A DNA stretch of 64,000 nucleotides. It comes from Idiomarina loihiensis. GTDB lineage: Bacteria > Pseudomonadota > Gammaproteobacteria > Enterobacterales > Alteromonadaceae. The stretch covers positions 1,488,001 through 1,552,000 of the forward strand of contig NZ_CP074112.1 of assembly GCF_024584785.1 (NCBI RefSeq). The letters run 5' to 3'. The notes under the pieces are model-generated. The model had not been told where the DNA came from. It worked only from the letters and a program-made list of their open reading frames with translations, and made no database searches. Position 1 is the first letter of the stretch; the number at the start of each line of letters is the position of its first letter. This document shows positions 29,428-39,118 of the stretch, piece by piece. The position numbers were made by a program, and so were the translations under genes.

Positions 29428-31719
29428 ATGCCCACTGCGATTAGCATTGCGATTTTAACGTTAAGCCTCTTCTTCACCGCTTTAGCGCCGGCTGCGGCTC
29501 GGGCGGACACTGCTGATTTTGATATCGAGCGCATTTTTTCTGCCCCTAGCCTAACCACCACAGCCCCACAGCGTATTCAAATCTCTCCCTCTGGTGAGTG
29601 GGTCAGTTATTTGGCCGGCTCTGCTGATGCTCCGAACGTTTACGATTTGTGGCTGTACCAAGTACGCGAAAATAAGCATCAACGCCTAGTTCAAGCGGCT
29701 GATCTCACTGCCAGTGATATTGCCCTCTCTGCTGAAGAGCAGGCGCGCCGTGAACGCTTGCGCATCAGCGCCAGCGGTATTGTTGATTATCAATGGTCGC
29801 CAGATAGCCAGTCACTGCTCTTTCCTTTGCAGGGACAGTTGTATTTATACGACATCGCCAGCGCTAACACCCAGCAGCTCACCAATGCGGATTACTTCGC
29901 CACAGATGTGCGCTTTTCTCCGCTCGGCAATTACATCAGCTTCGTTCATGATTACAACCTTTGGTTAATTGATCTCGCCCAACAACGCACGCTACAGTTA
30001 ACTGAACGCAGCAGCGCCACCGAGCAATTTGCAACGGCTGAGTTTGTTGCCCAAGAAGAAATGAAACGCATGACGGGCTATTGGTGGAGCCCCGATGAGC
30101 GCCATATTGCCTTAACTCGGGTCGATTTGAGCCAAGTGCCGATTCAAACTCGAGTGGATATTCATGCCAACCAAAGCACCTTGGTACAACAACCCTACCC
30201 TGCCGCCGGACAAACCAATGCGCTGGTTGATTTAGGGGTATTGAGCTTACCGGCCGAGCTGGTGCCAGAGTCTGCCGAGCAACTCTCGCAGAAACTCTCG
30301 CAGCAACTCAAACCACAATGGTTTGACTTGCCTAAACGCCATGGCAGCGGCTACTTAGCCCGAGTTAACTGGGTGCCCGACAGCAAACGGCTGAGCTATC
30401 AGTGGCAGAACCGCCTGCAGCAACAACTGAATCTTTATGTGCAGGACATTAACACAACAGGTGCGCCCCAACTGGTGCTGCAAGAAACCAGCGCACAATG
30501 GGTGAATCTGCATGATGATTTGCACTTTATGGAAGATGCTCGCCATTTGGTCTGGGCCTCTGAGCGCAGTGGCTTCAAGCATCTTTACTTGTACCGTTTG
30601 GATGGCAGTTTGATTCGCCAACTCACCAGTGGCGATTGGAATGTCGATGAATTAAGTCATGTGGATGAAATCACTGGGGTGGTTTATTTTACTGGGCGCA
30701 AACAAACCCCTCTAGAACGTCATCTCTACCGCGCCAGCTTGAATACCAATAATCCTGGCCAACCGAGTCAACTCAGTCAGCGCCGCGGCATGCATCAAGT
30801 GGTGTTTGCCGGCAACGGACGCAGCTATATCAGCTATTTTTCCAGTGCCAAGCAACCACCGCAAGTAAGTTTACATGGCCCCACGGGTGAGCGCATCGTC
30901 TGGCTGCACGAAAATAACATCAATGCCGAACATCCCTTGGCACCCTATATCGAGCAATGGAGCTACCCAGAATTTGGCGAACTCACTGCCGCCGATGGCC
31001 AGACCCTCTATTACCGCGTACACAAACCACCCATGATGGCTGATAACCGTCGTTATCCGGCCGTCGTTATGGTTTACGGTGGCCCGCGTGCTCAGCGGGT
31101 AACCAACAGCTGGGGTGACTATTTTACCCAATACTTAGCGCGCCAAGGCTTTGTGGTCTTTGCCTTAGACAATCGCGGTAGTGGCAACCGTGGCCGCCAG
31201 TTCGAAACCGGTATTTATCGACAGTTAGCACAACTTGAAGTTGCCGATCAACAGTTGGGAGCGCAATGGCTTGCACAACAAAGCTATGTGGACGGTGAGC
31301 GCATTGGCGTATTTGGCCACAGTTACGGTGGCTATATGGCGTTGCACCTTATTTTACGGGCCCAGCAACAATTTGCGGCCGCTGTAGCCGGTGCTCCGGT
31401 CACCGACTGGGCGCTTTATGACACTCATTATACCGAGCGCTACATGGGCACCCCGCAAGATAATCCAGATGGTTACCGGGCGGCAAATGTGATGACCTAT
31501 GCGAAGCAGTTACAACGCCCCCTGCTGATTTATCACGGCATGGCGGACGACAACGTACTGTACAGCCACACTGCATTGCTCACCTGGCAGTTACAACAAC
31601 AGATGCTGCCCTTTGAGATGATGGCATACCCCGGTAAGGCACACGGTTTAAGCGGCCGCGAGACTAGTATTCATCGCTACCAAATGATCGCAGACTTTTT
31701 TGCCAGACACTTACAATAA
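29428..31719 (+). CDS. S9 family prolyl oligopeptidase (DPP IV-type)
   Basis: Exported serine peptidase of 763 residues that probably removes N-terminal dipeptides ending in proline or alanine. A signal peptide ends near AAARA (about 26). A DPP-IV-type eight-bladed beta-propeller (about 40-480) contains WSPDSQSLLFP and YWWSPDERHIALTRVD. The C-terminal alpha/beta hydrolase has the nucleophile S632 in GHSYGGYM, the aspartate in GMADDNVLY and the histidine in GKAHGLSG. AGGA precedes the ATG. It lies 113 bp after the ZnuD-like gene and may have its own promoter. Confidence 0.93.
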   Translation: MPTAISIAILTLSLFFTALAPAAARADTADFDIERIFSAPSLTTTAPQRIQISPSGEWVSYLAGSADAPNVYDLWLYQVRENKHQRLVQAADLTASDIALSAEEQARRERLRISASGIVDYQWSPDSQSLLFPLQGQLYLYDIASANTQQLTNADYFATDVRFSPLGNYISFVHDYNLWLIDLAQQRTLQLTERSSATEQFATAEFVAQEEMKRMTGYWWSPDERHIALTRVDLSQVPIQTRVDIHANQSTLVQQPYPAAGQTNALVDLGVLSLPAELVPESAEQLSQKLSQQLKPQWFDLPKRHGSGYLARVNWVPDSKRLSYQWQNRLQQQLNLYVQDINTTGAPQLVLQETSAQWVNLHDDLHFMEDARHLVWASERSGFKHLYLYRLDGSLIRQLTSGDWNVDELSHVDEITGVVYFTGRKQTPLERHLYRASLNTNNPGQPSQLSQRRGMHQVVFAGNGRSYISYFSSAKQPPQVSLHGPTGERIVWLHENNINAEHPLAPYIEQWSYPEFGELTAADGQTLYYRVHKPPMMADNRRYPAVVMVYGGPRAQRVTNSWGDYFTQYLARQGFVVFALDNRGSGNRGRQFETGIYRQLAQLEVADQQLGAQWLAQQSYVDGERIGVFGHSYGGYMALHLILRAQQQFAAAVAGAPVTDWALYDTHYTERYMGTPQDNPDGYRAANVMTYAKQLQRPLLIYHGMADDNVLYSHTALLTWQLQQQMLPFEMMAYPGKAHGLSGRETSIHRYQMIADFFARHLQ

Positions 31720-31788
31720 GTTATACTAAGTAACCGTACAGGTTGTACTCTAAGTATCACTGACAGTTCCACAAAGGAGTGGGTGTTC

Positions 31789-32190
31789 ATGCGTTTTTTA
31801 TCTCGTCGTTTGGTTATGCCTAATGATTTGAATTTTGCCGGCTCGTTATTCGGTGGTCGTATTCTCGAATGGATTGACGAAGAAGCTTATATCTATGCGG
31901 CCTGCCAGCTAGATGCCAAAAGCTTAGTAACGAAACACATTGGCGCCATCAGCTTTGAAACCTCTGCGTATCAGGGCGATGTGGTTGAATTTGGGTTAGG
32001 TGTCAAAAAGGTGGGTAAAACCTCTGTAACCGTCACCTGTGTGGTGCGGAATAAGCAAACCAAACAGAATATTTGCGTGGCCGATGACATTGTATTTGTT
32101 CACATCGACCCAACCAGCCGCATGCCACAGCCCCACGGCAAAACAAAAGCACAGTTGGATGCGATCGAGATCGAAACTCCAATCATGTAA
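31789..32190 (+). CDS. acyl-CoA thioesterase (hotdog fold, YciA-like)
   Basis: A 133-residue hotdog-fold thioesterase. The N-terminal MPNDLNFAGSLFGGRILEWIDEEAYIYA corresponds to the YciA/acyl-CoA hydrolase active-site block, in which the Asn and the Asp or Glu residues act. TKHIGAISFETSAYQGDVVEF follows. It likely hydrolyses short to medium acyl-CoAs in the cytosol. AAAGGAGT is ideally placed for the ATG at 31789, not the in-frame GTG at 31783. It ends before a bidirectional terminator. Confidence 0.88.
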   Translation: MRFLSRRLVMPNDLNFAGSLFGGRILEWIDEEAYIYAACQLDAKSLVTKHIGAISFETSAYQGDVVEFGLGVKKVGKTSVTVTCVVRNKQTKQNICVADDIVFVHIDPTSRMPQPHGKTKAQLDAIEIETPIM

Positions 32191-32225
32191 GGTTGGCGCT
32201 TCCATTCACTAACGCCATAACTGAC

Positions 32226-32262
32226 AAAAAAGCCGCTGACAGTACCACTGTAGCGGCTTTTT
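32226..32262. terminator. bidirectional terminator
   Basis: Stem AAAAAGCCGCT / AGCGGCTTTTT extended by ACAGT / ACTGT around an ACC loop, with one bulged G. T runs are present on both strands. It separates the convergent thioesterase and MBL-hydrolase genes. Confidence 0.9.
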
Positions 32263-32284
32263 ATTGTTGTAGCGCAATCCAAAC

Positions 32285-33154
32285 TTATTGATATAGGGTA
32301 CGAATCCAGCGCTCTTCGTTAATAAAGCTCCATGACCAAGCCTGCCATTGCTCGCTTAGGCCATGCTCGATCACTTGCTCAACACTCATGCCTTGCTGCT
32401 TCAACGTAAGTACTTCTTCGCGCGTCGCCTCAATCATGTGCACTAGGCGTAACCAATCTGCTCGATTAGATAAAGGCCCATGGCCCGGGATGATCTGAGT
32501 TTGTGTATCTAGCTCGGCAATCACCGCCCGCACATTATCAATAAAGCCTTGCACGTTGCCGCCCGCGTTTAAATCGATAAACGGAAAGCGATCAACAAAG
32601 AACAAATCACCGGCGTGAATGACATTTGCTTGCGGAAACCATACCACCACATCGCCATCAGTATGACCGTTTGGATAATGCTGCAGCCGCACGCTCTGGC
32701 TACCAGCCTTCACTTCTAAGCCATCGCTAAAAGTCACTTTAGGCAGGCCATCACGGTCAAATTTATCGTTTGCCGCTAATCGTGTTTTGACATTCTCATG
32801 AGCCACAACCATCACCCCGTTGCGAGCGAACGGAGCATTACCACCAGTATGGTCACCATGAAAATGGGTATTTACTAGAGTTTTAATCGGTTGCTCGGTC
32901 ACGGCCGCAATCGCCGCAGTGATCTTGTCTGCCAACCCTTGGTACTGGGCATCGATCATGACCACGCCATCATCACCCACATAAACGCCGATGTTGCCGC
33001 CCATACCCGTGAGCATATATACATTGCCTGCAACTTGCGTGGCTTTAACCTCAACCTCAGCAAGGTTAGCCTGTGCCCACGCTGGTGCTGCAACAAGCAA
33101 GACCAATGCGGCCCACGCCGTCTGTTTTAACTGAACCAGTTTAAATCCACGCAT
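32285..33154 (-). CDS. periplasmic MBL-fold metallo-hydrolase
   Basis: Exported metallo-beta-lactamase-fold hydrolase of 289 residues. A signal peptide ends at APAWA (about 27). Zinc ligands are visible in THFHGDHTGGNAPF, in HYPNGHTDGDVVVWF, in the HAGDLFFVDRFPFID aspartate block, and in IIPGHGPLSN. It resembles the cyclase/glyoxalase-like exported branch rather than a true beta-lactamase, and the substrate is unknown. The frame extends upstream into the M17 gene, but the signal peptide starts at the ATG at 33154. It follows M17 by 23 bp, so it is likely co-transcribed with cysS and M17. Confidence 0.9.
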   Translation of the reverse strand: MRGFKLVQLKQTAWAALVLLVAAPAWAQANLAEVEVKATQVAGNVYMLTGMGGNIGVYVGDDGVVMIDAQYQGLADKITAAIAAVTEQPIKTLVNTHFHGDHTGGNAPFARNGVMVVAHENVKTRLAANDKFDRDGLPKVTFSDGLEVKAGSQSVRLQHYPNGHTDGDVVVWFPQANVIHAGDLFFVDRFPFIDLNAGGNVQGFIDNVRAVIAELDTQTQIIPGHGPLSNRADWLRLVHMIEATREEVLTLKQQGMSVEQVIEHGLSEQWQAWSWSFINEERWIRTLYQ

Positions 33155-33177
33155 GTTACTGTTCTCAAAGTTAGCTA

Positions 33178-34710
33178 TTAACGGTGCAAGTAACAACCAG
33201 CAAAGCTAGCCACTGGCGTCGCCGTAGGCTTACCATGTTGCCAATCGCCGCCTTCTACCCCACTCCCAGCAATATCGACATGCACATAAGGGAGCGGTTT
33301 GTTGCTGTCACTACCGTGTTTATCTAAACCCGCGGCAATGGTTAAAAATGCCATCGGGAATTGGTGCCCACGTGCGGTGGTTGCTGACGGGCCATTGTTA
33401 CTTGATAAAATGTCATCGGCCTTAGTCCGCGGTGCGACAAATTTAAAATCTTCGCGCCGAGACCAAGAAATTTCACTCGGGTCACCGTATACTTCGCCGG
33501 CTTCCCATAAATTATCCGTGATAGCATCTACGCGCGCTGGACCATTCGGGATCAATGCCGTGTAAGGCCCCTTCGCTAAGGCTGCATGACCAGTTAAGGT
33601 CGCCACACTAAAGAGTTGTGGATTGGTGTATTGATGCGCTTCACTGCGCAGATGAGACAACAAATCAGCGAGTAACAAGCGGCCCTCAGCATCAGTATTA
33701 CCAATGCGCACTCGTACGCCACTGTGACCGGTGATGATTTCATCAGCAACAAAAGCTTCCGCGCCAATGCTGTTGCGCACCACACCTAACTCAGCTACCA
33801 CACTCACGGTGTCTGGACGCATCAAGGCGACGGTTTTCATAAACCCAGCCACACCTGCAGCGCCACCTTTATCACGGCTCATGCCCGCCATATGACCACC
33901 GGTTTTGACATCAGCACCACCGGTGTCATAAACGATACCCTTACCAGCCATCAGCAAGGTTTGCTCTGGTTGTGGTGCTTTGTATTCAAGCCGAACCACG
34001 CACGGCAAATGGCGCTCCACCCCAAGTGAAGCTCGGGCTACGGCCATTAACAATGGGTATTCATGTTGCAATTGTTGCACGTCATCAATCACAGTTACCC
34101 GCACCGGACTGTGGGCAAAAGCCTGCTGACAGTACTCGGCAAACTTCGGCGGTGCCATCCGCTCAGGCTCGGTTCCACACAGGTCACGGGCAACTCGCTT
34201 GCCCGCCTCTACGGCTTCTAACCAACTGGCATCTAGAGCACCGACAATACCAATGCTGCTGACCGTTTCTAACTCAGCCTCACCGAGTGCTTCACGCGCC
34301 TCTAACGGCTCATACAAAGCCTGGCAAGCGCCCCAGTAAGCTACCGCTTCAGCTTGCCCATAACGCGCTTGCTGAGGCACCCCAAACACCACTAATAAAG
34401 GTTTGCTGCTACCCGCTTGCTGGGCAATACGCGCCCCAGTACCTGCAGCTTCGGCAATCACGCGTACGTCATCGTAATCCCGCTCCAACGACCCGGTCGG
34501 TGCCAAAATTAAGCGTCCACCCGGCACCTCAGCAGCGACTAACAAGGCTTGCTTGCCAACCCGTTTGTCCAATTGCGCCGCTTGTTCAATAAAGTCGGCA
34601 AAGTCTTCTGGTAAGTCTTGCGCAAAATCGCCCACCACAATCACTGCGTCAAAATCGCCGGTCATCGCCGCATGATAATTATCTAACACTTGCGCTGTAG
34701 GAAATCCCAT
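33178..34710 (-). CDS. M17 family leucyl aminopeptidase
   Basis: Two-metal aminopeptidase of 510 residues, cytosolic (no signal peptide). The metal and catalytic blocks are in order: LMAGKGIVYDTGG, SRDKGGAAGVAGF and the signature NTDAEGRLLLADLL. SVATLTGHAALA and VHVDIAGSG complete the family fold. RDKGG replaces the more usual FDMGG, but the metal-binding Asp is kept. It belongs to an Alteromonadales-type branch distinct from PepA, so I give no symbol. It lies 26 bp after cysS and 23 bp before the MBL gene, in one operon. Confidence 0.92.
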   Translation of the reverse strand: MGFPTAQVLDNYHAAMTGDFDAVIVVGDFAQDLPEDFADFIEQAAQLDKRVGKQALLVAAEVPGGRLILAPTGSLERDYDDVRVIAEAAGTGARIAQQAGSSKPLLVVFGVPQQARYGQAEAVAYWGACQALYEPLEAREALGEAELETVSSIGIVGALDASWLEAVEAGKRVARDLCGTEPERMAPPKFAEYCQQAFAHSPVRVTVIDDVQQLQHEYPLLMAVARASLGVERHLPCVVRLEYKAPQPEQTLLMAGKGIVYDTGGADVKTGGHMAGMSRDKGGAAGVAGFMKTVALMRPDTVSVVAELGVVRNSIGAEAFVADEIITGHSGVRVRIGNTDAEGRLLLADLLSHLRSEAHQYTNPQLFSVATLTGHAALAKGPYTALIPNGPARVDAITDNLWEAGEVYGDPSEISWSRREDFKFVAPRTKADDILSSNNGPSATTARGHQFPMAFLTIAAGLDKHGSDSNKPLPYVHVDIAGSGVEGGDWQHGKPTATPVASFAGCYLHR

Positions 34711-34736
34711 AAGGTACCTCGTTGTCTGTGAGTGAG

Positions 34737-36116
34737 TTAACCGCGACGCCAGCGGGTGCCGGTGGCGGTATCTTCTAATTCAATCTGCATGGCTGCCAAC
34801 TTGTCGCGGGCGGCATCGGCTCTGGCCCAATCTTTAGCCGCCCGGGCCGCGTTACGCTCGGCAATCAAAGCTTCAATTTCCGCCACGTCGGCATCAGCAC
34901 CTTGCAAAAAGGCAGCTGGGGTTTGTGTCAATAAGCCCAACAACTGGCCCAGTTGTCGTAGTTGTGCGGCATAGGCTCCAGCCGCTGCGCTGTCGCCAGC
35001 AGTGAGCGCACGGTTTACTTCGCGCGCTAATTCAAATAATACGGCTAAGGCTTCTGGGGCATTAAAGTCATCGTCCATCGCTGCATAAAAGCGATCATGC
35101 AAGTCTGCCGCAGCAGGCTCTGAAGCAGCTACTTCTGGCGCATCACGTAAAGCTGTATACAGACGTTCTAAACTGGCCCGCGCCTGCTCCAAGTTGTCTT
35201 TAGAATAGTTCAATTGCGAGCGATAATGGCTCGATAACAAGAAATATCGTACCGTCTCGGCGTCAAACTGCGCCAACACATCGCGAATGGTAAAAAAGTT
35301 ACCCAACGATTTCGACATTTTCACTTCATCTACTTGCACCATACCACTATGCATCCAGTAATTCACATAAGGGCTATGATTGGCACAGCAGCTTTGCGCT
35401 ACTTCGTTTTCATGATGTGGGAAAATCAAATCAGAACCGCCGCCATGAATATCAAAGTGCTCGCCTAAATGGCGTTTATTCATCGCTGAACATTCAATAT
35501 GCCAGCCCGGACGCCCAGCCCCCCAAGGCGACTGCCAGCTTGGCTCATTCGCTTTCGCTTGTTTCCACAACACAAAATCTAAAGGATCTTGTTTATTATC
35601 GGCGACATCTACCCGCGCGCCAGCTTGCAGCTGTTCTAAGTTTTGCCGACTCAGTTGGCCGTATTCTTTGAAGGTACTGACATCAAACAGCACATCACCA
35701 TCGTTAGCTACGTAGGCATGACCGTCAGCGATTAAACGCTCAATCATCACAATGATATCTTGCATGTGGCCGGTCACCGTCGGCTCAATATCTGGGCGCA
35801 ACAAGTTCAGTGCATCAAAGTCATCATGCATGGCTTGCGTGTAACGCTCGGTAACATCCGCAATTGCTTCGCTATTTTCTTGCGCGCGGCGGATGATTTT
35901 ATCATCCACATCGGTGATATTGCGCACGTAGGTCACCTCAAAGCCGCGGGCTCGTAGGTATCTGACAATCACATCAAAGGCAACATAGGTGCGCGCATGG
36001 CCAATGTGACAGTAGTCATAAATAGTTACACCGCACACGTACAGCTTTACCTTACCTGGAGTAATGGGCTTAAACTCCTCTTTTTGGCGGGTTAAGGTAT
36101 TAAAAACTTTCAACAT
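34737..36116 (-). CDS. cysS: cysteinyl-tRNA synthetase
   Basis: Charges tRNA-Cys. Class I signatures are visible: [13 protein letters not shown] (HIGH box), HIECSAMN with the zinc-binding Cys, [11 protein letters not shown], and KMSKSLGNF (KMSKS box). The protein begins [20 protein letters not shown] 9 bp before the ATG at 36116 supports this start (459 residues) over the upstream in-frame codons. It diverges from ppiB, a common arrangement in gammaproteobacteria. Confidence 0.97.
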   Translation of the reverse strand: MLKVFNTLTRQKEEFKPITPGKVKLYVCGVTIYDYCHIGHARTYVAFDVIVRYLRARGFEVTYVRNITDVDDKIIRRAQENSEAIADVTERYTQAMHDDFDALNLLRPDIEPTVTGHMQDIIVMIERLIADGHAYVANDGDVLFDVSTFKEYGQLSRQNLEQLQAGARVDVADNKQDPLDFVLWKQAKANEPSWQSPWGAGRPGWHIECSAMNKRHLGEHFDIHGGGSDLIFPHHENEVAQSCCANHSPYVNYWMHSGMVQVDEVKMSKSLGNFFTIRDVLAQFDAETVRYFLLSSHYRSQLNYSKDNLEQARASLERLYTALRDAPEVAASEPAAADLHDRFYAAMDDDFNAPEALAVLFELAREVNRALTAGDSAAAGAYAAQLRQLGQLLGLLTQTPAAFLQGADADVAEIEALIAERNAARAAKDWARADAARDKLAAMQIELEDTATGTRWRRG

Positions 36117-36283
36117 GTACGGCTGCTCCTGTATAAGGCCAATTAAATTTAAAAATGCTAGCTTGATATCATAACGCAAGGTGCAGCCTTGCCACAAACA
36201 ATGCTAAACTGCGCGGGTTAATTTTTCCGAAAAGCAGCGACTATTTTTGCTGTTTCGTTTATTTATTTAGTTTGGAGTAGCTC

Positions 36284-36793
36284 ATGTCTGCCAATCCTCA
36301 GGTAACCCTGCACACCAACCACGGTGATATCACCCTCACCTTGTTTGCTGATAAAGCCCCTAAAACCGTTGCAAACTTCCTCACTTACGTGCGCGAAGAC
36401 TTCTACAACAACACCTTGTTTCATCGTGTTATCAAAGGTTTTATGATTCAAGGCGGTGGTTTTAACCTAGAAATGGTGCAAAAGCCTACCCATGACGCCG
36501 TTGCCAACGAAGCTAACAATGGCGTTAAAAATAACAAAGGCACCGTCGCCATGGCGCGTACTCAAGATCCACATTCAGCCACCGCTCAGTTTTTTATAAA
36601 CGTTGCTGATAATGACTTCTTGAACTTCCGCAACGAAAGCATGGGTGGTTGGGGTTACTGTGTGTTCGGTGAAGTTGTCGCCGGCATGGATGTGGTTCAC
36701 GCGATTGAACAAGTACGTACCTCGCACGCTGGTTTTCACCAAGATGTGCCGGTTGACGACGTGGTCATTCAAAGCGTGTCTATCGCTGAGTAA
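36284..36793 (+). CDS. ppiB: peptidyl-prolyl cis-trans isomerase B (cyclophilin)
   Basis: Cytosolic cyclophilin of 169 residues. [32 protein letters not shown] (with catalytic Arg and Phe), [17 protein letters not shown] and [15 protein letters not shown] are all family blocks. No signal peptide, so PpiB rather than PpiA. TTGGAG precedes the ATG. It is followed 12 bp later by lpxH. Confidence 0.97.
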   Translation: MSANPQVTLHTNHGDITLTLFADKAPKTVANFLTYVREDFYNNTLFHRVIKGFMIQGGGFNLEMVQKPTHDAVANEANNGVKNNKGTVAMARTQDPHSATAQFFINVADNDFLNFRNESMGGWGYCVFGEVVAGMDVVHAIEQVRTSHAGFHQDVPVDDVVIQSVSIAE

Positions 36794-36805
36794 GTTCGAT
36801 TACTG

Positions 36806-37546
36806 ATGGCAGCCACCACCTGGTTTATTGCTGATCTTCATTTGAGTCCAGCGCGGCCCGATATCACCGCGCTGTTTCTGCAGTTCTTGCGCCAGCAAGC
36901 ACCCAACGCAGATGCCCTCTATATTTTGGGTGACTTATTTGATGCTTGGATAGGCGATGACGATAACAGTGATTTCGCTCAGAGCATTCAAGCGGCATTG
37001 GCTGAACTAACCCAGCAGGGGGTTGCCGTTTATTTTATTGCCGGCAATCGAGATTTTCTCATCGGCCCAAGCTTTGCCAAGCGCACTGGCGTTACTTTGT
37101 TGCCAGAGGCAAGCGTGATTGATTTGTATGGCTGTCGAACCTTAATCATGCATGGCGATAGCCTCTGTACCGACGATGTTAGCTATCAACGGTTCCGGCG
37201 GATCATTCGTCACCCTTGGCTCACCAAGCTGTTACTGCGATTGCCGTTGGCTTGGCGCATGCGGATTGCCAACAAATTGCGCGCTAATAGCGCCACCCAA
37301 AAACCTCTCACCGATGCCCAACTTAAGATCATGGACGTCAACCAGCACGCCGTGGTCGAGGCGATGCAGCAGCACCAAGTGCAATGGTTGATTCATGGGC
37401 ATACCCATCGCCCCAATATCCATCAGGTGGCACTAGCCAACCAAGCCCTCGCACAACGCATTGTGCTTGGTGATTGGTATCAACAAGGCAGCTGGTTAGC
37501 AGTGACCGCACAAGGGTTGCAATTGCACACTGCACCTCTGCGCTAA
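36806..37546 (+). CDS. lpxH: UDP-2,3-diacylglucosamine diphosphatase
   Basis: Lipid A biosynthesis enzyme that cleaves UDP-2,3-diacylglucosamine to lipid X. All calcineurin-like metal motifs are present: FIADLHLSPARPD, ILGDLFDAWIGDD, AGNRDFLIG, IMHGDSLCTDD and WLIHGHTHRPN. The 246 residues match LpxH. It lies 12 bp after ppiB, as in E. coli, and overlaps miaE at the convergent end by 4 bp. Confidence 0.96.
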   Translation: MAATTWFIADLHLSPARPDITALFLQFLRQQAPNADALYILGDLFDAWIGDDDNSDFAQSIQAALAELTQQGVAVYFIAGNRDFLIGPSFAKRTGVTLLPEASVIDLYGCRTLIMHGDSLCTDDVSYQRFRRIIRHPWLTKLLLRLPLAWRMRIANKLRANSATQKPLTDAQLKIMDVNQHAVVEAMQQHQVQWLIHGHTHRPNIHQVALANQALAQRIVLGDWYQQGSWLAVTAQGLQLHTAPLR

Positions 37547-38298
37547 CTGGCGGCCGGTACCCCGCTATGAAATTTAAAATCTTCGTCGGCGGTTAAAATC
37601 AATTCAGCCTCGCGTTCGCCAAAGAATTGCACCCGTGCACTGATGTCTTGCCCAGCAATGGCAGCAGCCAAGCTCAGATAATCTTGATAATGCCGAGCTT
37701 CTGAACGCAATAGCGAGATATAGAAATCACCAATATCAGCTGGCAAATAGGGCGCTATGCAAGCAAAGCGTTCACACGAGCGCGCCTCGATGTAAGCCCC
37801 ACAAATCAGCTTGTCTATTAACGCCTCTGGCTCGTAAGTACGCACATGCCGTAGCAGCCCGCGAGCATAACGGCTCGAGCCAATGGTATCGTAGGCTACC
37901 TGATGCCGCTCCATCACTTCTAACACTTGATAAAAATGATGCAGTTCTTCTTTAATCAGCAACACCATCTTATCAATCAATTCTTGTCCATAAGCTGAGC
38001 GGGCCGCCGGTATCATCGATTTTTTCAAGGGCCGATTAGCTAAACTGCGCCAATCGCCTTGCTTACGATAAGTAAAATCCTCATAGGGCTTCAACCATTG
38101 CAGCAACGCCTCACCGCTGGCTTCATCAACGGCATAACGGCGAATTAAAAACATCGCTGATTGCGCTGCCTTCAGCTCACACACCAGATGGTCGAGCAAC
38201 AACACCGGCAACTGCTCAGGGCGCTTGGCCTGAGCTAACCAAGCAGCCGGCGTGGCACAGTGTAAAAAACCGCGAATGGGTTGCAATAATTCGTCCAA
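37543..38298 (-). CDS. miaE: tRNA-(ms2io6A) hydroxylase MiaE
   Basis: Oxygen-dependent di-iron hydroxylase that converts ms2i6A37 of tRNA to ms2io6A37. A four-helix ferritin-like fold with iron ligands is recognisable in LLLDHLVCELKAAQSA, LIKEELHHFYQVLE, GAYIEARSCERFA and LLRSEARHYQDYLSLA. It likely starts with TTG, with GAGG 7 bp upstream. The MiaA and MiaB partners are not in this window. Its stop overlaps lpxH by 4 bp. Confidence 0.94.
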   Translation of the reverse strand: MDELLQPIRGFLHCATPAAWLAQAKRPEQLPVLLLDHLVCELKAAQSAMFLIRRYAVDEASGEALLQWLKPYEDFTYRKQGDWRSLANRPLKKSMIPAARSAYGQELIDKMVLLIKEELHHFYQVLEVMERHQVAYDTIGSSRYARGLLRHVRTYEPEALIDKLICGAYIEARSCERFACIAPYLPADIGDFYISLLRSEARHYQDYLSLAAAIAGQDISARVQFFGEREAELILTADEDFKFHSGVPAAS

Positions 38299-38351
38299 AC
38301 AAAGACCTCGTTTAATTTCACTACTTTTTTTAGGGTTAAATCATGCAATTT

Positions 38352-38392
38352 CCTTGACTATGCCGAAAAACCGACCAATATTTAAGTCAAGG
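38352..38392 (+). promoter_or_regulatory. promoter with overlapping inverted repeat, upstream of the Yip1 gene
   Basis: TTGACT at 38354-38359, a 17-bp spacer and AATATT at 38377-38382 form a plausible sigma-70 promoter. CCTTGACT (38352-38359) and AGTCAAGG (38385-38392) are perfect inverted repeats bracketing it, and TCAAGG recurs at 38407-38412. A repressor could bind these arms, but none is identified. Confidence 0.4.
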
Positions 38393-38456
38393 CGCATAAA
38401 AAAGCGTCAAGGGCAATTATAAAACCACAGAATAACAACAGAAGTTGAGGTATATC

Positions 38457-39053
38457 ATGATTTTAAATCATATTTGGGGACTATACGCACATCCGGTTGA
38501 TGAATGGAAAACCATCGACCAACGGCATGAAAGCATCACTTTTTCACTCACGCACATTCTTTTAATTGCACTTATCCCTTGTGCCGCTGCCTATTATGCA
38601 TCTGCGCATCTGGGCTGGAGCATCGGCGCCCGAGAGCTGACCTATCTCACCCAAAGTAGCGCTGTCACCATGGCCGTAGCCATGTATGCAGGCATTATTG
38701 CTGCGGTGTTTGCGTTAGCTTATTTGGTGCACTGGATGGCAAAAACCTTTGGTGCTGAGCCCACCTTCACGCAATCTCTTGAGCTTGCTGCCTACACGGC
38801 AACTCCGGCTATTATGTCTGGGGTGGCTGCATTGTATCCAGAATTGTGGTTCGTCACCATGGCCTTTTTAGCGGGTATCGCCTATTCAGTGTATCTGCTG
38901 TATTCAGGGGTACCTATTTTAATGCACATCCCTGAAGAGCGTGGCTTTATCTATGCCAGCTCAGTAGTCACTGCCGGATTGATTCTCTTGGTTATTTTGA
39001 TGGTAACTTCGGCCATCGTATGGACCAATGGTTTTGGCCCGCAGTACATGTAA
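38457..39053 (+). CDS. Yip1 domain inner-membrane protein
   Basis: Membrane protein of 198 residues in the bacterial YIP1 family. The N-terminal LYAHPVDEWKTI motif is typical, followed by about five hydrophobic helices (at about 26-46, 68-92, 110-130, 133-155 and 170-195). The function of bacterial members is unknown. GAGG 6 bp upstream supports the ATG at 38457 over the TTG at 38445. It stands alone between divergent miaE and a convergent acyltransferase. Confidence 0.85.
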   Translation: MILNHIWGLYAHPVDEWKTIDQRHESITFSLTHILLIALIPCAAAYYASAHLGWSIGARELTYLTQSSAVTMAVAMYAGIIAAVFALAYLVHWMAKTFGAEPTFTQSLELAAYTATPAIMSGVAALYPELWFVTMAFLAGIAYSVYLLYSGVPILMHIPEERGFIYASSVVTAGLILLVILMVTSAIVWTNGFGPQYM

Positions 39054-39118
39054 TCCCCTGTAGTAAATGTTGAAAGTAAGCTTGATATTGAAGTAACTGG
39101 CGCGGATTTATTTACTGG

